The position numbers and the translations under genes were made by a program. The notes under the pieces are model-generated. The model did not search any database and was not told where the DNA came from. It worked only from the letters and a program-made list of their open reading frames with translations. Of a DNA stretch of 35,366 nucleotides, positions 1-8,042 are shown in pieces. Each line of letters begins with the position of its first letter. The first letter of the stretch is position 1. The stretch spans positions 1 through 35,366 of the forward strand of contig NZ_JAJRCG010000025.1 in NCBI RefSeq assembly GCF_028679125.1. The letters are read 5' to 3'. This DNA comes from Methanoregula sp. (GTDB lineage: Archaea > Halobacteriota > Methanomicrobia > Methanomicrobiales > Methanospirillaceae).

Positions 1-550
1 AAACGTCGACGATACCTACACCAAACTCCAGTTCCTTGTCGAGGAACCCACCATCCGTGTCGACACGATTGGCGACAAGCACGTTGGTGACAAGTTCACC
101 ATCACTGCACAGACCAACCTTGCCGTAGATGATGAAATCCTCGTTCAGGTCTACTCATCATCATTCAAGCCGACTCAGAAGAGCCAGAGCGGTGAGTTCA
201 GTGGCGCAACCGGCACTGTTAAGGTCACCAAGGGTGACAGCGGCTACAACAAGATCTCGTTCGATGTTGACTCTTCAACATTCAAGCCGGACGAGTACAT
301 TGTAACCGAAGACGCAGTGATCCAGGAAGCAACTGGCACGGCACTGTTCAACGTTCTCGAGACCTCTGCAGTGACAGTGGCCCCGACTACCGCTGCAGCA
401 GCAGTCACCACCAAGGCGCCGACTCAGGCACCCACTCAGGCCCCGACTGCAGTTCCGACTGCAACAGCAACCAAGTCACCCGGTTTCGGTGCACTCATTG
501 CACTGATTGGCCTCGGTGCAGTTGCGTTCGTTGTTGTGCGCAGGAACTAA
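1..550 (+). CDS. S-layer-type surface glycoprotein, C-terminal part (5' truncated)
   Basis: The frame is open from the left window edge to the TAA at 548-550, about 182 residues, so the start lies outside the window. The visible part is a beta-rich extracellular region followed by a low-complexity stalk rich in Thr, Ala, Pro and Gln (about 395-475), typical of O-glycosylated cell-wall-spanning linkers. It ends with a short SPGFG motif, one hydrophobic helix and a basic VVRRN tail. That tripartite end is the PGF-CTERM signal that archaeosortase processes in euryarchaeal S-layer proteins. The neat codon use (GCA, ACC, AAG) suggests high expression. The assignment to the Methanomicrobiales S-layer/DUF3821-like group is inferred from the domain style; only the C-terminus is seen here. 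Confidence 0.8.
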   Translation, partial: NVDDTYTKLQFLVEEPTIRVDTIGDKHVGDKFTITAQTNLAVDDEILVQVYSSSFKPTQKSQSGEFSGATGTVKVTKGDSGYNKISFDVDSSTFKPDEYIVTEDAVIQEATGTALFNVLETSAVTVAPTTAAAAVTTKAPTQAPTQAPTAVPTATATKSPGFGALIALIGLGAVAFVVVRRN

Positions 551-562
551 CCTAAAATCTAA

Positions 563-570
563 TTTTTTTT
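563..570 (+). terminator. T-run terminator after the S-layer-type gene
   Basis: Eight consecutive T residues lie 12 bases after the stop codon, in the form expected of archaeal oligo-T termination. No stable hairpin is needed or obvious. Confidence 0.5.
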
Positions 571-637
571 ACGCAGCCAGTTTTCAGAGATATCTTTTCA
601 CCAGACCGCAGAGTCTCATCGCGCTGTATCTCGTTCT

Positions 638-649
638 CTTTTAAAATGC
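638..649 (+). promoter_or_regulatory. Probable TATA box for AMP phosphorylase
   Basis: The AT-rich element CTTTTAAAATGC lies about 105 bases upstream of the GTG start at 750. It is the only TATA-like match between the upstream terminator and this gene. Transcription would begin around 670, giving a leader of about 80 bases. Confidence 0.4.
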
Positions 650-749
650 ATCGTATTCGTCATGGAGCATCTTTTTTAAACCAAAGACGGTCAACGTAGA
701 TACAGAGACGTCGATCCGGCGCAAGCGGGATCCGTGGAGGTGCAAGACC

Positions 750-2273
750 GTGAAACTGGTGGTAAAAAATCTCGACATTGCAACCCGTGGGGTTCTCCTT
801 AACCGGCTGGACGCCCGCGGTATTGGTGTACTGAATGGCGATCGTGTTCAGGTCATCAATCCGAAAAACGGGATTTCCGTTACAGCGTTCGTGGAGATCA
901 CCTCCACCATTGCACAGCAGGGAACCCTTGGCGTCTACCGTATCACCAATGAGCGCCTCAACCTTGAAGACGGTGCGGAAATTGAGATCCGGGAAGCTGG
1001 GCGACCGGCATCTCTGGATTTCATCAAGAAGAAGATGGATGGGGGAAAACTCACCAAAGAAGAGACCCTGACTATCATAAAAGACGTGGTTCGCGATGAT
1101 ATCTCCGCTGCAGAACTGACCGCTTTTATCACAGCCTCGTACATCAACCCGCTTGACATGAATGAAGTGGAGCACCTGACCCGGGCCATGGTCGAGACCG
1201 GCGAACAGATCAAGTTTGCTTCACGGCCCATTGTTGACAAACATTCCATTGGTGGAGTACCAGGAAACAAAATTACGTTCCTTGTTGTCCCGATCATTGC
1301 TGCAAGCGGTCTCAAGATCCCCAAGACCAGTTCGCGTGCCATCACCGGTGCCGGGGGAACTGCGGATCTCATGGAGGTGCTCTCATCAGTTGAGTTTACA
1401 TCCGGTGAAGTCCAGCAGATGACCGATAAGGTTGGCGGGTGCATCGTCTGGGGTGGTGCCACGAATATTGCACCGGCTGATGACAAGATTATCATCCAGG
1501 AATATCCGTTCAAGATCGATGCCCGGGGCCAGATGCTTGCCAGTGTCATGGCAAAAAAATTCGCTGTGGGTGCAAATCTCGTTGTTATTGATATTCCCGT
1601 TGGCCAGAATACCAAGGTTCCGAATATGCAGGAGGGGAGGAAACTGGCACGGGAGTTTATCGAACTTGGAGAACGGCTGGGCATAAAAGTCGAATGCGCC
1701 CTGACCTATGGGGATATCCCCGTGGGCCACAGCATCGGTCCGAAACTTGAGATTATCGAGGCATTGCGGGTTCTTGAAGGTTCGCCGGATCCGAACTCCT
1801 TTATCCAGAAGAGCCTCTCGATTGCGGGGATTGCCCTTGAGATGGCGGGTAAAGCCCAGCGGGGAGAGGGTGTGGCCATGGCGCAGAATCTTCTCACCAG
1901 CGGGAAGGCACTGGAGAAGATGCGGCAGATCATCGAGATCCAGGGTGGAGATCAGAAGATTCGATCATCCGATATTGTTCCCGGTGAACACCAGTTTGTG
2001 ATCAAAGCACCGGCTTCGGGTTATGTGATCGAGATGAACAACCGGTCCCTCATCACCCTGGCAAGAACTGCCGGTGCACCTCAGGATCCCGGGGCAGGTA
2101 TCCTGCTCCATGCCAAGAAGGGCAAACTTGTCAAAGTCGGTGAGCCGCTCTTCACTATCTTTGCCGACAGGAACTGGAGGCTGCAGAATGCAATTGAGGA
2201 AGGCAGGCGGCTTATGCCAATTCTTGTAGAAGGGATGCTCCTTGACCGTGTGCCCCCTGTATCGGAGTTATAG
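750..2273 (+). CDS. deoA: AMP phosphorylase (archaeal thymidine/pyrimidine phosphorylase family)
   Basis: This 507-residue protein is the size of archaeal AMP phosphorylase, longer than bacterial thymidine phosphorylase because of an extra N-terminal domain (about residues 1-85). The family signature is clear: [11 protein letters not shown] at 164-174 and the [19 protein letters not shown] phosphate-binding segment at 192-210. The known family reaction is phosphorolysis of AMP (also CMP and UMP) to the base plus ribose-1,5-bisphosphate. This feeds ribose-1,5-bisphosphate isomerase and type III RuBisCO, neither of which is in the window. The start is GTG at 750, supported by GGAGGTG at 737-742 with 7 bases of spacing. 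It stands as a single gene between surface-protein genes. Confidence 0.93.
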   Translation: MKLVVKNLDIATRGVLLNRLDARGIGVLNGDRVQVINPKNGISVTAFVEITSTIAQQGTLGVYRITNERLNLEDGAEIEIREAGRPASLDFIKKKMDGGKLTKEETLTIIKDVVRDDISAAELTAFITASYINPLDMNEVEHLTRAMVETGEQIKFASRPIVDKHSIGGVPGNKITFLVVPIIAASGLKIPKTSSRAITGAGGTADLMEVLSSVEFTSGEVQQMTDKVGGCIVWGGATNIAPADDKIIIQEYPFKIDARGQMLASVMAKKFAVGANLVVIDIPVGQNTKVPNMQEGRKLAREFIELGERLGIKVECALTYGDIPVGHSIGPKLEIIEALRVLEGSPDPNSFIQKSLSIAGIALEMAGKAQRGEGVAMAQNLLTSGKALEKMRQIIEIQGGDQKIRSSDIVPGEHQFVIKAPASGYVIEMNNRSLITLARTAGAPQDPGAGILLHAKKGKLVKVGEPLFTIFADRNWRLQNAIEEGRRLMPILVEGMLLDRVPPVSEL

Positions 2274-2313
2274 ACCGATGTCCTGATATATGAGCAGGTT
2301 GCGATAATTTATC

Positions 2314-3708
2314 ATGTATCCTCCTCGAATGCGTTTCCTTTTTGCCATCCTGCTCATTGTCCTTCTCTGCAGTTCGGCACAGGCAACGACCACCCTGCTG
2401 ATCACGGTGCAGGACAGTATAGATAATACTACCCTTTCTCACGCTACGGTTTTTGTCAACAACGCCAATTATGCCCGCACCAACTCTCTCGGGCAGGTAT
2501 ACCTCACCCATACCGGACAAGATGATCAAGTGATCAAGATCACCAAGACCGGGTATAATGACTGGAGCCAGACTGTCAGCAAGAATACAACTGTCCTGCT
2601 GGTGAACCTGAGCCGCCAGACCCTTACGTTCACGGTAAACCTGTTCGATTCCGACACCCTCAATCCGATTACGGGTGCAAACGTTACCCTGACGTCGGAA
2701 AATCTTTCGCAAACGAAACTGACCGATTCGAGTGGATCGGCCACGTTTGCGGTAACCGCCACAACAATTTATACTCTGAATATCAATGCTGCCAATTACG
2801 AATCCCGAAGCAGTACGATCGAAATGGGTACCGAGAACCAGGAAGTGCAGTACAAACTGCTCTCTGGCAACAGTTTCTCGTTCGTGGTAAAGGACAAGGA
2901 TTCGGGAAAGGCACTCTCCGATGCAGAAGTGCGGCTTAATGCCATCCTTGCCGGGAAGACAGATGAGCGTGGGATCCTTATCACGCCGGTTACCCGCGGG
3001 AAAACCTATACCATTGAGATCAAGAGAGATGGGTACCAGACCTATACGGAATCCCGGACTATCGGTGAATCCGATGCCATATTCTATGCAACCCTGACAA
3101 AAGCACCGGTTGGCGCCTTTGTCTATATCACCGATGAATCCAAGAAAGCGATGAGCAATGTGGATGTCTATGTCAACGGTTCCCTGGCAGGAACTTCGAA
3201 CGAGTACGGGCGCATGAACCTCCCGAACCTTGTTGCCGGGGATTATAGTGTCGTTGTCAAGAAATCCGGTTACCTGACGCAGACTCGTACCGTAAGTGTC
3301 TCCAGCCAGAGCCAGGATTATACATTTGTCATGCCCTATGAAAGTGCTGCACTGACGATTTTTGTCCAGGACAGCGACAAGAAAGTGTTGTCCAATGTAT
3401 CCCTTGCGGTTGACGGAACCGTTGTCGGTCTAACTGATGACAATGGCCAGTTGATTACTCAGGTTCCTTTTGGTGTTGATGTCAATATATCGGCAACAAA
3501 GGATGGATATTCCCCTGCATCGGTTAAGAAGATTGTCGGGCAGGGAAACGCTACGGCCACGGTCACCATTATTCTGGAAAAAAATCTTGACTGGGGTCTG
3601 TTCAGTATGATTGCGATCGGAGCAATTGCGATCATTGTCCTGTTTGTCATTATCAGGATTTTAGGGCGCGGGCAGCACCATGTCATGCGAAGAAAAAATG
3701 AAATTTAA
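2314..3708 (+). CDS. Secreted membrane-anchored protein with about five carboxypeptidase-regulatory-like/PEGA-type repeats
   Basis: A signal peptide (basic MRF, hydrophobic run, then a CSSAQA cleavage-like site) precedes about five beta-sandwich units of roughly 80 residues. Each unit follows the pattern V-x-D...L..A.V.V/L....G.TD..G....V..G.Y.I...K.GY. This resembles carboxypeptidase regulatory-like (transthyretin-like) or PEGA domains. A single C-terminal transmembrane helix (about residues 424-447) is followed by a short basic tail, so most of the protein is outside the cell. The end is not PGF-CTERM. The start may be ATG 2314 or ATG 2329; no Shine-Dalgarno precedes either, and TATA-like elements at about 2284-2292 and 2303-2312 would fit a leaderless message. 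Its likely role is cell-surface adhesion or structure; the specific function is unknown. Confidence 0.8.
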   Translation: MYPPRMRFLFAILLIVLLCSSAQATTTLLITVQDSIDNTTLSHATVFVNNANYARTNSLGQVYLTHTGQDDQVIKITKTGYNDWSQTVSKNTTVLLVNLSRQTLTFTVNLFDSDTLNPITGANVTLTSENLSQTKLTDSSGSATFAVTATTIYTLNINAANYESRSSTIEMGTENQEVQYKLLSGNSFSFVVKDKDSGKALSDAEVRLNAILAGKTDERGILITPVTRGKTYTIEIKRDGYQTYTESRTIGESDAIFYATLTKAPVGAFVYITDESKKAMSNVDVYVNGSLAGTSNEYGRMNLPNLVAGDYSVVVKKSGYLTQTRTVSVSSQSQDYTFVMPYESAALTIFVQDSDKKVLSNVSLAVDGTVVGLTDDNGQLITQVPFGVDVNISATKDGYSPASVKKIVGQGNATATVTIILEKNLDWGLFSMIAIGAIAIIVLFVIIRILGRGQHHVMRRKNEI

Positions 3709-3773
3709 CTAGTTTCTTTTTTCCTGATAGAAGGAGTATCAAGCATCTGATCGTTTAGTTTTCATTTTCGTTA

Positions 3774-3828
3774 TTAATGGGAACCCTTGAAAAAATTCCA
3801 GACCCTGCTGACTGCAGTTTCCCATTAA
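3774..3828. repeat. 10-bp inverted repeat next to tRNA-Arg
   Basis: TTAATGGGAA at 3774-3783 is the exact reverse complement of TTCCCATTAA at 3819-3828, separated by 35 bases. It sits just past the 3' end of the minus-strand tRNA gene and after the end of the plus-strand gene at 3708. A bidirectional terminator or 3' processing structure is plausible. Confidence 0.5.
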
Positions 3829-3832
3829 AAAA
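3827..3832 (-). terminator. Oligo-T terminator of tRNA-Arg
   Basis: Read on the minus strand, six T residues begin two bases after the discriminator end of the tRNA gene. This is the usual terminator for a monocistronic archaeal tRNA. Confidence 0.6.
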
Positions 3833-3833
3833 C

Positions 3834-3904
3834 GGACCCAGCGGGAATCGAACCCGCGTCCTTGGGTTCGAAGCCCAAGAGGATGTCCTCTACCCCATGG
3901 ATCC
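3834..3904 (-). tRNA. tRNA-Arg (anticodon UCG)
   Basis: The 71-base minus-strand sequence folds into a full cloverleaf. The acceptor GGATCCA pairs with TGGGTCC with one G-T pair. The D-stem is GGGT/ATCC, the anticodon stem TTGGG/CCCAA with loop CTTCGAA, and the T-arm GCGGG/CCCGC with loop TTCGATT. The anticodon TCG (plus-strand 3869-3871) reads CGA arginine codons. CCA is not encoded and there is no intron. Confidence 0.95.
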
Positions 3905-3960
3905 TTCCCATCTTCTTTACATCAAAAGATATTAAGTATTTTCTGCCGATAAGCTATCTA

Positions 3961-4395
3961 ATGATTCTGTCAGCATCCGAGATCGCCCGCCGTCTTGAAC
4001 TCAAACAGGGCGCAGAGAAACTTGTTATAACTCCATACCTGCGTGAATGTCAGCAGCCGGCGTCGTATGATCTTCGGGCTGCTTCTGATCTGTTGCTGGA
4101 ACAGGGAACCTGCATGCTTGTGCCTACCCTGGAGTGGGTGGAGCTTCCTATGGATCTCGCCGGGACGCTCCGGTGCCGGTCATCATTTGGCCGGCGGGGT
4201 GTCCTGCTCGGTGCCGGATTCGTTGATCCGGGATTCCGCGGACAACTCACGTTGTGCCTGACGAATATGGGAACTGACATTCCCCTCCATAAAAACGACC
4301 GTATTGTCCAGATGATCCTTCATGAAGTGCGTGGCGGAGAGCACGGGTATTCCGGCCGGTACCAGGACAGTATCGGTGCTGTCGAGGCTAAGTGA
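3961..4395 (+). CDS. dut: dUTP diphosphatase of the dCTP deaminase/archaeal dUTPase family
   Basis: From ATG 3961 the product is 144 residues, close to archaeal dUTPases and shorter than most dCTP deaminases (about 170-200). The trimeric dUTPase/dCTP-deaminase fold is recognisable from CRSSFGRRGVLL and the following GFVDPGFRGQLTL motif, with the late IVQMI strand and a C-terminal Gly/Tyr-containing tail. The known role is hydrolysis of dUTP to dUMP, keeping uracil out of DNA and supplying dTMP synthesis. A dCTP deaminase or bifunctional activity cannot be excluded by eye, but the VDPGFRG form favours dUTPase. An in-frame upstream ATG at 3862 lies inside the antisense tRNA gene and is rejected. 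An AT-rich element at about 3926-3940 suggests a near-leaderless transcript. The stop overlaps the GTG of the next gene. Confidence 0.8.
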   Translation: MILSASEIARRLELKQGAEKLVITPYLRECQQPASYDLRAASDLLLEQGTCMLVPTLEWVELPMDLAGTLRCRSSFGRRGVLLGAGFVDPGFRGQLTLCLTNMGTDIPLHKNDRIVQMILHEVRGGEHGYSGRYQDSIGAVEAK

Positions 4396-5348
4396 CCATG
4401 ATCAGGACCGAGAGAAAATATGTTGAGGTATTGCGGATCCTCAAGGAGCATCCGGATCCGATGGGTGCCAAGAGGCTTTCCGAGCTGATGGCGGAAAGGG
4501 GTTTTGTCCTGAGTGATCGGGCAGTCCAGTACTATCTCAGTTATCTCGACACCATGGGTTTTACGGAAAAGGTCGGTAACCTGGGGAGGATACTGACACC
4601 TCTTGGGCTGGTGGAGACAGATAACGCCCTTGTTGATGACAGGATTGGGTTTATCATCTCGAAACTGGAACGCCTCGCGTACCGCAGCACATTTGATCCC
4701 GTCACAAGCACGGGAGATGTGGCATATAACCTCTCCATCGTCCCGTTAGAATCCGCGGAGAATGTTAAAGCCGCATTTGATGAGGTAGCCCGGGCGGGAT
4801 GCGGCTTCTTCAATTCCTATCGTATGATCGATCACGATCCCCGGATTCCCTCCGGCCATGTAGGGTTCATGACCCTCTGCAGTATCGCTATGGATGGGGT
4901 TTTTCAGCGGAGGGGGATTCCCGTAAGGATGGCATTTGGCGGGAGACTTGAGATCGAGAACGGGATTCCCCGGCAATTCCGGGATCTTATAGGATACCGG
5001 GGTACCACGATAGATCCCCTTGAGTTGTTCATCAACTCCGGTCTTACCTCCATCTCATCATTTGTGGGATCGAAGACCGGTATTGCCCTTGCGAATGTCC
5101 GTGAAGTGCCCTGTGCTGCCCGTCCGCAGGTTGAGGAGACGATCCGCCAGATGAATGCCTGTGGTTTTGTATTTCCGGTAACGCTGGGAAACCATGTGTT
5201 CAACCTGCCTTCGAATCCCTACCGCCTTTCGATTGTCGCCCTTAGCGGTCTGAATTATATTGGGAATGCCGTTGAGCATGGTATCAGGATCCGGACTGAG
5301 ATCGGTGCAGGCAATATCCCGTTCTCAAAAATTTTCAATGAGATCTGA
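4392..5348 (+). CDS. nrpR: NrpR-family transcriptional regulator, one winged helix plus one DUF128/NRD domain
   Basis: The protein has 318 residues. An N-terminal winged-helix domain (about 8-70) is followed by a single NrpR regulatory domain (DUF128; about 75-318), with typical stretches such as GCGFFNSYRMI, VPVRMAFGG-like GIPVRMAFGG, and a closing YIGNAVEHGI. In Methanococcus maripaludis NrpR represses nif and glnA and is relieved by 2-oxoglutarate. That protein has two NRDs, whereas Methanosarcina splits them over two proteins. Here one NRD is fused to the DNA-binding domain. The start is GTG 4392 overlapping the dut stop (GTGA), with GAGG at 4384-4387; ATG 4398 is an alternative. Co-transcription with dut is likely. 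A second NrpR subunit would have to be elsewhere. Confidence 0.9.
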   Translation: MTMIRTERKYVEVLRILKEHPDPMGAKRLSELMAERGFVLSDRAVQYYLSYLDTMGFTEKVGNLGRILTPLGLVETDNALVDDRIGFIISKLERLAYRSTFDPVTSTGDVAYNLSIVPLESAENVKAAFDEVARAGCGFFNSYRMIDHDPRIPSGHVGFMTLCSIAMDGVFQRRGIPVRMAFGGRLEIENGIPRQFRDLIGYRGTTIDPLELFINSGLTSISSFVGSKTGIALANVREVPCAARPQVEETIRQMNACGFVFPVTLGNHVFNLPSNPYRLSIVALSGLNYIGNAVEHGIRIRTEIGAGNIPFSKIFNEI

Positions 5349-7670
5349 TCAGATCCAGGAGAGATCGTCCTTTTTTCGTATCTTTTTATCCCGCGTCTGT
5401 TCAGGTGTTGCCTCCTCTTTCTGGTCTGATGGTTCATCCCGTGTATCCTTAGGGGTGATCGGATCCAAATTTTTTTTCTGTTTCAAGTTGGTACTGAAGA
5501 GTGATGTGTCCCGCACCTTTGGAATAGATGTACCAAAAACATTTTTACCCGAAAATATCCCGTCCTTTGCCCGGAAGGAAGGATCTTTTACTACGATGGG
5601 TTTTTCTTCAACTTCCGACAGGGAATAATTATCCGGAGAATGCAGGTCTGGTGTCCTCATCTCTTCAACGGGTTCAGGCAGTCTGCTCACGGTGTCCGGT
5701 GTCGGAGATGGTTCTACCGCTTCCGACGCTTCCGGAACCGGTTGCCGTTTCCGGATAATCACCGTCTTTTTTTCTCCTGTCTGCGCCAGATCCTGCTGTG
5801 GTGCTGATGGCGTCAAAACCGGCCTTGCCGTCAGAGGGTGGGGGCTGTCGGTAGTGGATATCACCTGACGTTTTGGCCTGATGATCTCGGGAGGTGTCTG
5901 TTGGGGAGCAGGTGGGACTCTTGCAGCTTGCGGTGTTGCCCTGGTTCCGGAGAGTGCCATCATCCGCTGCCGCTGTAACTCCTGTTCAATCCGTTGTCGG
6001 GTCAACTCCGCTGCATGCCCGCCGGTTATGTTCTTTGGTGGGGGAGTGACTGCGGGGGGGCGCGGCCGGGCCGGGGGAGTGTCAGGTAATATGGGCTGCT
6101 GAGAGGGAGCTCTCTGCCGCTGCGTAGCATACTGCGGGGGTGTTGTCCTTTGCTGTGGTTGAATCACCGGGCGTACCGGGTACTGGGGGGCTCTCCCTTC
6201 TGCTGCGTTCATTCTCCCTGGAGGAGCTACTTCCGGCGGGCGGGGTTGGGGGACTGGCCGGGGAACAGGGGGGACGGGTCCCCGTAACTGAGGATCTGGC
6301 CTGTTCACAGGAGGAACAGGGCGTTGCTCACTTGCAGGCACTATTGGTGGAGTTGTGTGCGAGAACTCTTCCCGGGGATGATGGGATTTTTCAGTTACTT
6401 TCTGCATAGTTGTCGGGAGAACGATCATCTCGTCCCGAAGCGATCCCGTATCCTGACTGATTCTGGGGGTGAACGTCTCCTCCTCTGCCTCTGTTCCACG
6501 CACCGGTCCGAGCCGTGCCTGCTCCCGGATCTCCTGGAGTTCGTTTATACGGGGGATATTCTCAAGGCCGGATAACATGATGATGATCGCGACATTTTTT
6601 GTGTTCATGACCGGATAATCGCCGGATCTCATCTCAAGGCCCCGGATGCTCCGGTCGATCCATTTCCTGACGGTCATGAACCCCTGCATCGAGAGTTCGT
6701 GGGAAGGCCCTGCAATGAGAACGAGTGCCTTGTGGGCGCTGGTCATATCACAGGGAGTTGAGATCTCATGATAAATCGCCTGTTTTGCCAGTTCGACAAT
6801 ACGCGATGCCTTCTTTTTACTCTCCTCGTCAACCAGTCCTGCTGGTTTCAACTGGGAGAGGAATGCCAGGGGATTGTTGGGGAGCCTTTCAACAGCATAT
6901 CCGATAGTGATGAATCCCCCGTCTTTCATGGTATTGAGTACTTCACCGGAATCCAGCACCACTTCGGCAAGGTCGATACCCCCATCAGCCCGGAATTCTC
7001 CCGCCTTTAAAATGAGGCTGATCCTCCGGACAATCGCCTCGTTGATGTGGAGATAGGTTGCCAGTTCCGGTGATATCTCCGGCTCTGCCTTCCCGAACCC
7101 GAGCATCTGTGCAATGCCTTTCTCTTTTTTCGGGTCATTGGCGTGAGCAGTCCGGGTTTTTTTGTACCATGTTTCGTTATCGAATACTATCATCCCGTCG
7201 AGGAGCGGGGAAAGGATATCGATGTCATCGGCTGCCTTGCAGGAACGTTTCGCCCCCTCCGCAAGGCAGGGCAGTGTGACCAACCCGAAAATAGGTTCCA
7301 CAATCGAAGAACGGAGTCCAGCAATAACATGAGGAACGATATCTGTCATCATCCCTCCAAGACCGCAGCAGACAATGATCGCATCGTTCTCAGCAGATTC
7401 GAGATTCTGGATACGCGAGACGATCTCGGCGATATCGATTGTCGCGGTCGGGCTCACCATCCCGGTTTTTTCCGGACTCATCGGATCAAAGGGAGGGTAG
7501 TATAATTTTAATGAATCCGGTAAGCCGCTCAACTGTTGTAACGTGGTTTCGTCAACGTCAACTGCCAGTACCTGAACGCATGCAACCTTGCTGCTCCGGC
7601 GGTCAATGGAGTATAAGCTGTCTACAATCCGGCATCCAGCCCCGCCCAATCCGATAGCGATTATCCGCAT
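5349..7670 (-). CDS. Divergent tubulin/FtsZ-superfamily protein with a long proline-rich C-terminal tail
   Basis: The 773-residue product begins as an FtsZ-like GTPase. T1 loop-like GLGGAGC is at 7-13, AVDVDETTL at 37-44, and VTLPCLAEGAKRS at 131-143 aligns with the FtsZ helix after T5. GIDLAEV at 231-237 sits where the catalytic T7 loop NxDxxD should be. The tubulin signature GGGTGTG is replaced by GLGGMMT (103-109). A second domain (about 310-385) resembles the FtsZ C-terminal activation domain. Residues about 390-690 are disordered, rich in Pro, Gln and Arg, and interrupted by a charged helix at 552-572. The end is highly charged and closes with DDLSWI, like an FtsZ-tail docking peptide. 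It is neither canonical FtsZ nor CetZ. It may be a cytoskeletal or scaffold protein with altered nucleotide handling. A TATA-like element lies at 7748-7757. Confidence 0.8.
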   Translation of the reverse strand: MRIIAIGLGGAGCRIVDSLYSIDRRSSKVACVQVLAVDVDETTLQQLSGLPDSLKLYYPPFDPMSPEKTGMVSPTATIDIAEIVSRIQNLESAENDAIIVCCGLGGMMTDIVPHVIAGLRSSIVEPIFGLVTLPCLAEGAKRSCKAADDIDILSPLLDGMIVFDNETWYKKTRTAHANDPKKEKGIAQMLGFGKAEPEISPELATYLHINEAIVRRISLILKAGEFRADGGIDLAEVVLDSGEVLNTMKDGGFITIGYAVERLPNNPLAFLSQLKPAGLVDEESKKKASRIVELAKQAIYHEISTPCDMTSAHKALVLIAGPSHELSMQGFMTVRKWIDRSIRGLEMRSGDYPVMNTKNVAIIIMLSGLENIPRINELQEIREQARLGPVRGTEAEEETFTPRISQDTGSLRDEMIVLPTTMQKVTEKSHHPREEFSHTTPPIVPASEQRPVPPVNRPDPQLRGPVPPVPRPVPQPRPPEVAPPGRMNAAEGRAPQYPVRPVIQPQQRTTPPQYATQRQRAPSQQPILPDTPPARPRPPAVTPPPKNITGGHAAELTRQRIEQELQRQRMMALSGTRATPQAARVPPAPQQTPPEIIRPKRQVISTTDSPHPLTARPVLTPSAPQQDLAQTGEKKTVIIRKRQPVPEASEAVEPSPTPDTVSRLPEPVEEMRTPDLHSPDNYSLSEVEEKPIVVKDPSFRAKDGIFSGKNVFGTSIPKVRDTSLFSTNLKQKKNLDPITPKDTRDEPSDQKEEATPEQTRDKKIRKKDDLSWI

Positions 7671-7996
7671 AGCGTTATCCTGTTAATCCGTTTGACCCGG
7701 TAGTCACGATCTATTCGATAGAGAAATATTGTCCGGTCGGTATTCAATATCTTATAGGATCATGGATCATGGAGAAATAAGTCTTTGTTGGCATACCGGT
7801 CATGCCCATGGTTCGTGGTAATGATGAGTCCGGAACATTGTGCAGACTGTAAGGGAACCATAAATGGTGCCTGAACCGGGATAGCCTGCTGCGTTCTCCC
7901 CCGTTTCCTGAAAAAAACCGGACTGATTCCTCTAATAAACGCCATAATGACCGATTTAGGAACGGATTGCCGTTTCTCTCCAACCTAAAATGATAA

Positions 7997-8007
7997 TTTA
8001 TTTAAAT
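7997..8007 (+). promoter_or_regulatory. TATA box of mer
   Basis: TTTATTTAAAT lies 36-46 bases before the mer start. It predicts transcription from about 8028 and a leader of about 15 bases that still contains the ribosome-binding site GAGGTGA. Confidence 0.6.
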
Positions 8008-8028
8008 GCGTGGACGGTAATACTCCAT

Positions 8029-8035
8029 GAGGTGA
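8029..8035 (+). promoter_or_regulatory. Ribosome-binding site deciding the TTG start of mer
   Basis: GAGGTGA, complementary to the archaeal 16S 3' end, sits 7 bases before TTG 8043. The nearby ATG at 8050 is out of frame, so the TTG is the real start. Confidence 0.75.
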
Positions 8036-8042
8036 ACAAGCC

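Larger units (their letters stand above)
7671..8042. other. Divergent intergenic region between the tubulin-like gene and mer
   Basis: About 370 bases hold promoters for both flanking genes. On the minus strand CCTATAAGAT (7748-7757) fits a TATA box for the tubulin-like gene. On the plus strand TTTATTTAAAT (7997-8007) fits mer. Short minus-strand reading frames here (79 and 61 codons) lack conserved features, and I consider them chance. Confidence 0.5.

Noticed and set aside
3862..3960. Upstream in-frame ATG extending the dUTPase by 33 codons
   Set aside because: It lies within the antisense tRNA-Arg gene and adds no family sequence; ATG 3961 gives the conserved start.
7744..7983. 79- and 61-codon minus-strand frames in the mer upstream region
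   Set aside because: Fall in a promoter-bearing intergenic region, with no conserved features or SD.
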